A DNA stretch of 64,000 nt from Humulus lupulus (lineage: Eukaryota > Streptophyta > Magnoliopsida > Rosales > Cannabaceae): the NCBI RefSeq assembly GCF_963169125.1, contig NC_084793.1, positions 93,577,071 through 93,641,070 of the forward strand. Direction: 5' to 3'. The translations under genes were made by a program, and so were the position numbers. Position 1 is the stretch's first letter. Every line of letters begins with the position of its first letter. A model generated the notes under the pieces. It did no database searches. It was not told where the DNA came from and saw only the letters and a program-made list of their open reading frames with translations. Positions 57,840 through 64,000 of the stretch are shown here, one piece after another.

Positions 57840-60800
57840 ATGTCCGAGCTCGCCGACGAAATTCTCCGTCAACTACTCTATCTTCGTCGTCGTCTCTTTC
57901 CGACGCGTTTGATTTCTGCGCCCCTGCTTGAAAGTGTGACCTCGGCTCGACCATTAGAGGAACTTATGTGTCTCCTTCGCCTGTTCAAGACTGTGATTCT
58001 GTCGTCCTGTTGCTGGAAACACGTCACCCTCCACGATCAAAACTTTATAGTAAGTTTCCAAAACCTTTTAATGCTGTTTCTTAGTGCCTATCATTTTGTG
58101 ATATCGCAATTGTAGCTATAGGGCTGTTAGAGTCGGCGCCACCGTTTAGGGTGGTTCTGGGTGTACTAGAATAGTATAACAAATTGTCTGGGTCGTCCCG
58201 GTTCCTTTCAGGTCCGGGTTGTCCTTGAACAAACAGTAATAGGCCGACTTGGGGAAAATTTAGCAAAACTCTTCTTATTTGTTCCTGATCAGGGTTCTGG
58301 GGATCTTTGGTGATCCTAGATTTGATTCGGAGGGGACTCTTCCAAGAATTTCGTAGGAGAGCCCCCGTACCTGAACCAAACTTTTTGGGTTTTGATGCTA
58401 GCTGCTTGGTTATTTGCTTCCTTTTCTTCTGTTCCTAGAACATCAGTCATGAGTCACGATGTTACCCTCCATCCGGAAGAGTATGTCCAATCGGCCCCTT
58501 TCATCCTGGAAGGACACAAACCCCCAGTGGCAACACATGGGATATGGACGGGGAGAAGAATTTGTTCCGGAACTACCAGATGCTGGACGCTCTAGAGAGG
58601 CATTTGGGAGTGGAGTCCACTCCCGGACTCTTTTATAACTGCCTGGCCAGGAAGGAGGAAAAGGCCCACACCAGCGTGGGCGAATTTGGGGCTTGAAGCA
58701 TGGGCCACATTAGTGCGGGAGCCACTCTCCTGCTTCACAACTATTTCGTGCAAGGGATAGCGCCCTTTCAGCTTCTGCCCCAAGCTTACAGACTTCTTGC
58801 GGGATGGCGTATCTTTTGCGTGGCAAGGGAGATGCCTGAGCTGACCCCAGTAGAGGTGAGCCGCAGCTTAATGCCATGGATAAGACCCGGGATGGCTTCT
58901 ACAGACTAAAGCCTCATGGAAATTATCCTGCTCCCACCAGCTTCTGGAAGCACCCCCCGGATTTCAGACACTATTGGTTTATGACATCCGGGTTCCTTTT
59001 GGATAAGAACCCCACGCTAGTGCTGGACTTCCAACGAGTGGGTAAGTAATCTTTTTTTCCTAGTCCTGTTCGTTCTTTTCATTCTTTTTTTTTATCCGCT
59101 TTCGACTTACACTCCTGGATGACAGGATCATATGCCCAAACCTCTCTCACCCAGTCAATCCTTGACTAGAAGAAATTCTACGCCACTTTAAGCGCGGAAG
59201 ATCTAGACGTAGGAGGCTAGGTAAACACTGACAACCTGCGAACAATTGGGATGTTGGCGGCCAATTAGACCATTGTGGCCCCTAGCCTCCGAGGGCTACA
59301 ATACGAGAAGGACCTGGCCTTGAAGGAGGAGCTGGCTCTCGTCCATATCAAGACCGTGGAGGTCGCGACTGGGCGGACGTAGTGAAGAAGAAGAGGGAGT
59401 AGGCCTAACAAACGGAGAGGGCTGCCTCTGAGGAGCTGGATGCCCTCTTTAAAGAGGCCTCGCCAAACACGGGGGCTCCCGGGGCTTGTATATCGGGGCA
59501 AGGTAATTCGCCTTAGCTTTTGACTTATGCTCCCCATTTTGGGGACTTAGTTAGGGATAGACTAGTTTATCGAGGCCACCTGTTTGGGGCTATTAGAGAA
59601 ATGAGGCCTTCATCCCCCATCGTCATAGACTCGGAGACTCTCATGTACTCCTCTGGGTTCCTTCAATATGGTAACTTCTTGGACCTGGATGACATAGGAG
59701 ACTGAATCCATTCCTTCGCTTTAGGAGAGTTGAGTCGAGCCTGAGTTTTAGATAAGGGTTCGTCCTGGAGGACCTTAGACTAGTTTTTTAATTACTTCTT
59801 ATCCTCACTCGTATATTTTGCTAACTTTCTTTTGTTTGTCTTTTTTAGACGATTCTGACATGTCCAACCCCGTGGCTAAGATGAAGCAGGCCATTGAGGC
59901 CCGAGCGGTCAAGGCCAGGGCGTCGGTGAAGAAAGCCGCCAAAGGTGTGCCCAAGAACAAGGTGTTGGATTCGTTCCTTCGGGGCTCGGTGCCGGAGGTG
60001 GATGTTGTCGGGGAGGCTCCAACCGCGATCCCTCTTAAGACGGTACGTATCGAAACCGCCCCATCTCAACCTGCACATTTTCCGGTCATTGACCTGGAGC
60101 AGGAGCCTCTAACTAGTCGGGGGTCAAAGAAAAGAGCTGTGGACTCGACTGTTGATGGGTCCGCGAACCGGGCCAAGAGGGCTAAAACCAAGGACCCTTC
60201 CTTGGCTGAGGAGAACTTTTCTGGGGAAAGCCAGCTTGCCACCCGAGAGCTCCAAGAAGCTCCCACGCTTCCCGTCTATCTAACTCTACCCGAGGAGGGG
60301 GACATGGTCCTTCGGGAGGAGAGATAGGGGATGGTATCCCGAGCCTGGGAGGATGGCCGAGACAGAAGGGAGGAGGTCTACCGGGCCCTGATGATTCAGC
60401 GCAAGGTGGAGTTCGCCTAGCGCCCAACCGCTTTCAGTGCCCCTCAGCCGGTCGTGGATCGACTCGTTGCTGAGACCGAATTTTTCCCTAAACTAGGGCA
60501 GGACACGGGCCCACTTTCCGCGGATCTGTTGGAGCAGGTTGGGACTACCATGTCCAACCTTCAACTGAAACGGTATGCCACCTTGGCTAACCGGGACACC
60601 TTGTTAATCTCCCAGGCTATCCATCACCAGGCCACCGCTGTAAGTTATCTGTCCATATCTTCCTCTGCTTTTCATATTTTTAACCCGTATGTTTTCTAAC
60701 TCTGATTTGTTCCAAGACGCGTTACTGGCCCATCGGAATGCCGATTTTGTGGCAGAGATGGCGATGAGGCTGGAGACGGGCCAGATGGAATTAGAGGTGG

Positions 60801-61342
60801 CTATGAACCAGCGGGAAGTCGGTAGGGAAGCCTTGGCCAAGGAGGTTGCTCAAGCCAAAGCAGACCGCGAGGAGGCCGCCCATGCTCGGTTGCAACTTGA
60901 AGAGACTCTGTCCTGGAAGGAAGCTGACCACAAGAAGTTGGTGGATAGTCTGGAGGCGGAACTTCATTGTGTTCGGGGCTCTGAGGCATCATCGAAGATC
61001 CTCCTGGAGGCAGCCAAAGCTCAGTCTTGCCAGGATCGGGAGAAGATCACCTCTCTTGAATCTCGGGTCCAAGATCTGGACAAACTACTTCAGCAAGAGG
61101 TGAGAATGCACGAGGAGGCCCGCCAAGGGAAAGAGCAGGCAGATGCCTTGTTGGAGGCCACCTTCGAAGAGGTTATCTACATGTCCTGGCTCCAAGACAA
61201 GAACATGAACCTTCTACTTTATCCCGTTCTCACCGTGAAGAGAGCCAAGTTCGAGGCTAAGGAGAAAGCTGACGCGGAGCCCTTGGCCAAGGAGGAGACA
61301 AATGGGGCCAACCCGGAGGCATCAAGGCACGGCGAAGCCTAG
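57840..61342 (+). pseudogene. Antisense accessory gene of the second Tat element
   Basis: It has the same layout as the gene at 37009-39625. A first exon (57840-58049) ends at GTAAGT. The next, from about 58439 to 59041, holds the conserved GIAPFQLLPQAYRLLAGWR and later FYRLKPHGNYPAPTSFWK segments. Exons at about 59850-60640 encode a lysine-rich region and end at GTAAGT. The last, from about 60716 to 61342, encodes a long coiled coil (MRLETGQMELEVAMNQ through QDLDKLLQQEVRM). Frameshifts and stops occur at about 58680-58910, 59170-59400, 60327 and 60420. Function unknown. Confidence 0.7.
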
Positions 61343-61499
61343 GCCCGGGTCTTTTACTTGTTTTTATTTCTCTTATTTTTTTGTAACACTTTTATGGACG
61401 CAGGTGCGTCCAAGACAATTTTTATGTGTATCTATTTTATCTTTTGCACAAGTTTTTCCCGTTCCATCCGTTAGAATTTCACTAAGTGTTTTACCAGCT

Positions 61500-62290
61500 T
61501 GCATGAATGAGTCAAATGTTCAGTCCTGGTTCCAACGACCGGGACCATTGGGGAAAAGTTGTAGAAAACATTTATCTCATTTGGGGACCCATGTTCGGGT
61601 CTTTATGGTTTGAAGTGAGTCACCCCGACTTTATAATACGGGCTCCAACAGCCTGGTCCATCAGAGATCTCTTTTTAGATTTTAACTTATTAACTCGCTT
61701 TAATCCTGCTGTTCAGGTTCTAATGGCCTGGGCCACTATAGAGTTAACAACTGTCACCAAATTTTTTTGTCCTGATTCTGGTATTCAGGTTCCAACGTCC
61801 TGGGCCATCAGAGATTAGTTGATTAGCTTATTTTGGACCTATGGGTAAGGTTCCCACGGTCTGGGCCATTAATAAGACTAATTTTAGATAACTCATACCT
61901 AGGACTCACGTTCCAATGGTTCTGGGCCATTATAGGGAAGGCATGGACATGTATTTGGTTATTTGGGACCACGTTCGGTCGACCGATTTTTAGGTTTTTT
62001 ATACTCCCGGACCATGTATGTCCAAGTTAGGATTAGGCCTGAGCCTTACATCCTATTTGGTTTGTACCCCCTGGACCATGTATGTTTGGGTTAGGGACCA
62101 GACCTGAGCCTTGCGTCCTATTAAGACTAGACCTGAGCCTTGCGTCCTATCAGGTTCGCACCCCCCGGACCATGTATGTCCGGATTAGGGACTAGGCCTG
62201 AGCCTTTCGTCCTGTCGGGTTTGTAACCCCCCGGACCATGTATGTCTGGGTTAGGACTAGGCCTGAGCCTTGCGTCCTTTTGTTAGGAGT
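61500..62290. repeat. Degenerate tandem repeats in the 3' untranslated region of the second Tat element
   Basis: Two arrays lie side by side. The first (about 61526-61940) repeats GGTTCCAACGTCCTGGGCCA-like words about every 70-110 bp. The second (about 62010-62280) repeats GGACCATGTATGTCCGG then CTGAGCCTTGCGTCCT about every 65-95 bp, four to five times. They are unrelated to the 121 bp array of the first Tat element, although the position is the same. Confidence 0.75.
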
Positions 62291-62631
62291 TGGGTTTCTG
62301 CTCCCCCCAATCTGTACGGTCCGAACTAGGACTAAACTTTGCGTTTTGCATCCTGTTTGTTTTTGTTCCCAGACTTGTTTGTACGAATGGTTATACCCCC
62401 CAAGTGAGCAAAGACTGTAGTCTTGGGTCACTTGTTTGTGAAGACGGATGCGAACTTTCATTTCTTTACAATATTTCTTTATGATGTTTTGTACACATCA
62501 TTTTCATTGAATAAGAAACCGCCCTGGGGCATACATTGTTTAAAAAAAATAAGAACATGTCCTCCTGACTATTGATAGTACTTACAGAGGTGTTCTGTGT
62601 TCCAGGACCTTAGGACCTCTGTTTCGTCAAG

Positions 62632-64000
62632 CTACCTTAAGCGATACGTTCCCGAACACACTTCATGTTGGATTTCGTATGGTCTTTCCCAGTTTGGGCC
62701 CAGAACCCCCACTTCTGGATCTTGGGTTGCAGGGAAGACTCTTCTCAGGACCAGATCGCCAGTTTCAAACCTTCGGCTCTTAACATTAGAGTTAAAATGC
62801 CAGGCAATCTTGCCTTGATACATCTTCAGCTGAACCTGGGACCCTTCCCAGATCTCTTCAATGAGGTCTAAAGATTCTTGGAGTAAGGCGTGGTTCTGGG
62901 CGAGATCATACATGTCCCATCGGTGGGACGGGATAGTTGTTTCCACTAGGATGACTGCTTCACATCCGTATACCATGGAGTAGGGAGTGTGCCCGGTAGA
63001 TGCTCTTTCGGTTGTCCGATATGCCCATAGTACGCGGGGTAGCTCTTCCGACCACTTGCTTTTGCAGGCTTGAAGATTTTTCTTCAATGTTCCCTTCAAG
63101 ATCTTGTTCACGGCCTCTGTTTACCCATTTTCTTGAGGCCTGGCGACCACGGAGAAGCTTTTGATGATGTCATGCCTTTCACAGAAGTCAGTGAAGTGGA
63201 TGCTGTCAAATTGCTTCCCGTTGTCGGACACGATCTTGTGAGAGAGGCCATATCGACACACAATGTTGTTGATGACGAAGTCCAGGGCCTTTTTTTGAGG
63301 TGATGGTCTTCATGGGTTCTGCCTCGACCCACTTGGTGTAATAATCGACGGCCACGATGGCGTACTTCACACCACCCTTCCCGGTCGGGAGCGACCTTTC
63401 TAGGTCGATACCTTATACTGCGAAAGGCCAGGGACTCGTCATCAGGGTTATTTCCGTTGGAGGGGCTCGCGGGATCTTCGCATACCTTTGGCATTGTTCG
63501 CACTTGCGGATGTAATCAACACAATCCTTCTTCATTGTTGGCCAAAAATATCCTTGCCTTAGGATTTTCTTGGACAAGTTGAGTCCGGCTGTGTGATCTC
63601 CATAGAAACCTTCGTGCACCTCGTGTATGTTTGCGCTCATTTCGGTCCCGGACACGCATCAGAGGTATGGCATGGATAACCCTCTGCGATAGAGTTTACC
63701 TTCCATCATGACGTATCTGGGGGCCTGGTACTGAAGCTTCCTGGCCGCTGCCCTGTCCACGGGCAACCTCCAGGTTGTCAGGTAATGGATTATAGGTCCC
63801 ATCCAGGACGTGGAATAATCTATAGTGTTGATCATGGGGGCTTGAATACTTGGTGCGGGAAGATGGTTGATCGGGACAAACCCGAAGAGCTCCGCCTCAG
63901 CATCTGTGGCTAGTTTTGCCAATGTGTCTGCAAACACATTTTGTTCCCTGGGGATTTGGCAGATGTTATACCTCTTAAAAGACTGAAGCAACTCTCAAGC
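62632..64000 (-). pseudogene. Pol of the second Tat element: archaeal RNase H end and integrase
   Basis: Reading right to left: the end of the archaeal RNase H (PREQNVFADTLAKLAT), the integrase HHCC finger (EVHEGFYGDH, KCEQCQRYA), the catalytic segments GIDLE, SDNGKQF and a broken third motif, then the C-terminus (FNSNVKSRRFETGDLVLRRVF). Stops are TGA near 63659, TAA near 63413 and a TAA replacing the Gln of the NGQ motif near 63119. A run of seven T at 63290-63296 has one extra base and shifts the frame. It has no catalytic future as it stands. Confidence 0.85.

Larger units (their letters stand above)
53938..64000 (-). mobile_element. Second Tat-lineage retrotransposon, truncated by the window end
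   Basis: Its 3' LTR (53938-57143, split by a solo LTR) is followed by a polypurine tract, a plus-strand antisense gene, a repeat-rich zone, and minus-strand pol from integrase back to the archaeal RNase H at the window edge. The order is the same as in the element at 35250-47851, but the sequence is diverged and more damaged. The gag half and 5' LTR lie outside. Confidence 0.88.

Noticed and set aside
57840..58049. Stand-alone small gene MSELADEILRQLL
   Set aside because: It ends at a GTAAGT donor and lies where the first exon or leader of the antisense gene belongs, so it is not treated as separate.
1..64000. tRNA, rRNA, microRNA, CRISPR or bacterial operon features
   Set aside because: No cloverleaf, rRNA core, known microRNA sequence or spaced direct-repeat array was seen by eye. 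Ribosome-binding sites and operons do not apply to this plant DNA.

Overview
This 64 kb window is plant nuclear DNA, from a flowering plant and probably a eudicot. It is AT-rich and is built almost entirely of transposable elements nested inside one another. I found no intact host gene, tRNA, rRNA or CRISPR array. The plant assignment rests on Ty3/gypsy chromovirus and Tat-lineage retrotransposons, a CACTA (En/Spm) transposon with tnp2, DUF4218, DUF4216 and Ulp1-type genes, non-autonomous Helitrons ending in CTAG, and many solo LTRs. I cannot name the species from sequence alone.

Left part (1-23,400). A Helitron-like repeat is split by a GC-rich solo LTR (1033-2573, target duplication AAACC). 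Next is a complete 5.28 kb Reina-type chromovirus on the minus strand (3188-8463, target duplication GTTAT, LTRs about 98% identical), whose gag-pol frame carries three lesions. A cluster of related Helitrons follows (10261-13735), one of them split by a 588 bp solo LTR. Then comes a repeat family studded with the near-palindrome GGTAACCAGTTACC (15765-19836), itself split by a 1.5 kb solo LTR, and a stretch of AT-rich sequence with small tandem duplications.

Middle part (22,090-48,500). An old minus-strand LTR is split by an 8.9 kb CACTA transposon (23405-32336, target duplication TTT). The CACTA holds two decayed multi-exon genes: a transposase gene (TNPD-like) and a second gene ending in a Ulp1/C48 cysteine-protease domain with the H, D, Q and C residues present. 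Further right, a 2.03 kb solo LTR (33861-48499, target duplication CAATA) contains a complete 12.6 kb Tat-lineage Ty3/gypsy element (35250-47851, target duplication CCTGT). Its 2,108-codon gag-pol frame on the minus strand is broken only by two TAG codons. On the plus strand it carries an antisense, spliced gene with its own TATA box, and six copies of a 121 bp tandem repeat.

Right part (48,500-64,000). Unassigned AT-rich DNA is followed by a third copy of the GGTAAC repeat family, a truncated Helitron, and a second, more decayed Tat element (53938 to beyond the window). Its 3' LTR is split by a 2.28 kb solo LTR (54458-56737, target duplication GTATG). This element also carries an antisense gene of the same layout and its own unrelated tandem repeats.

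The genes act only in transposition. Gag-pol proteins package, reverse-transcribe and integrate the retroelements, and the tnp2 gene and subterminal repeats move the CACTA. The antisense Tat genes and the Ulp1-like gene are accessory genes of unknown role. Most nonsense codons are one C-to-T or G-to-A change from a sense codon, which fits a methylated, silenced region.
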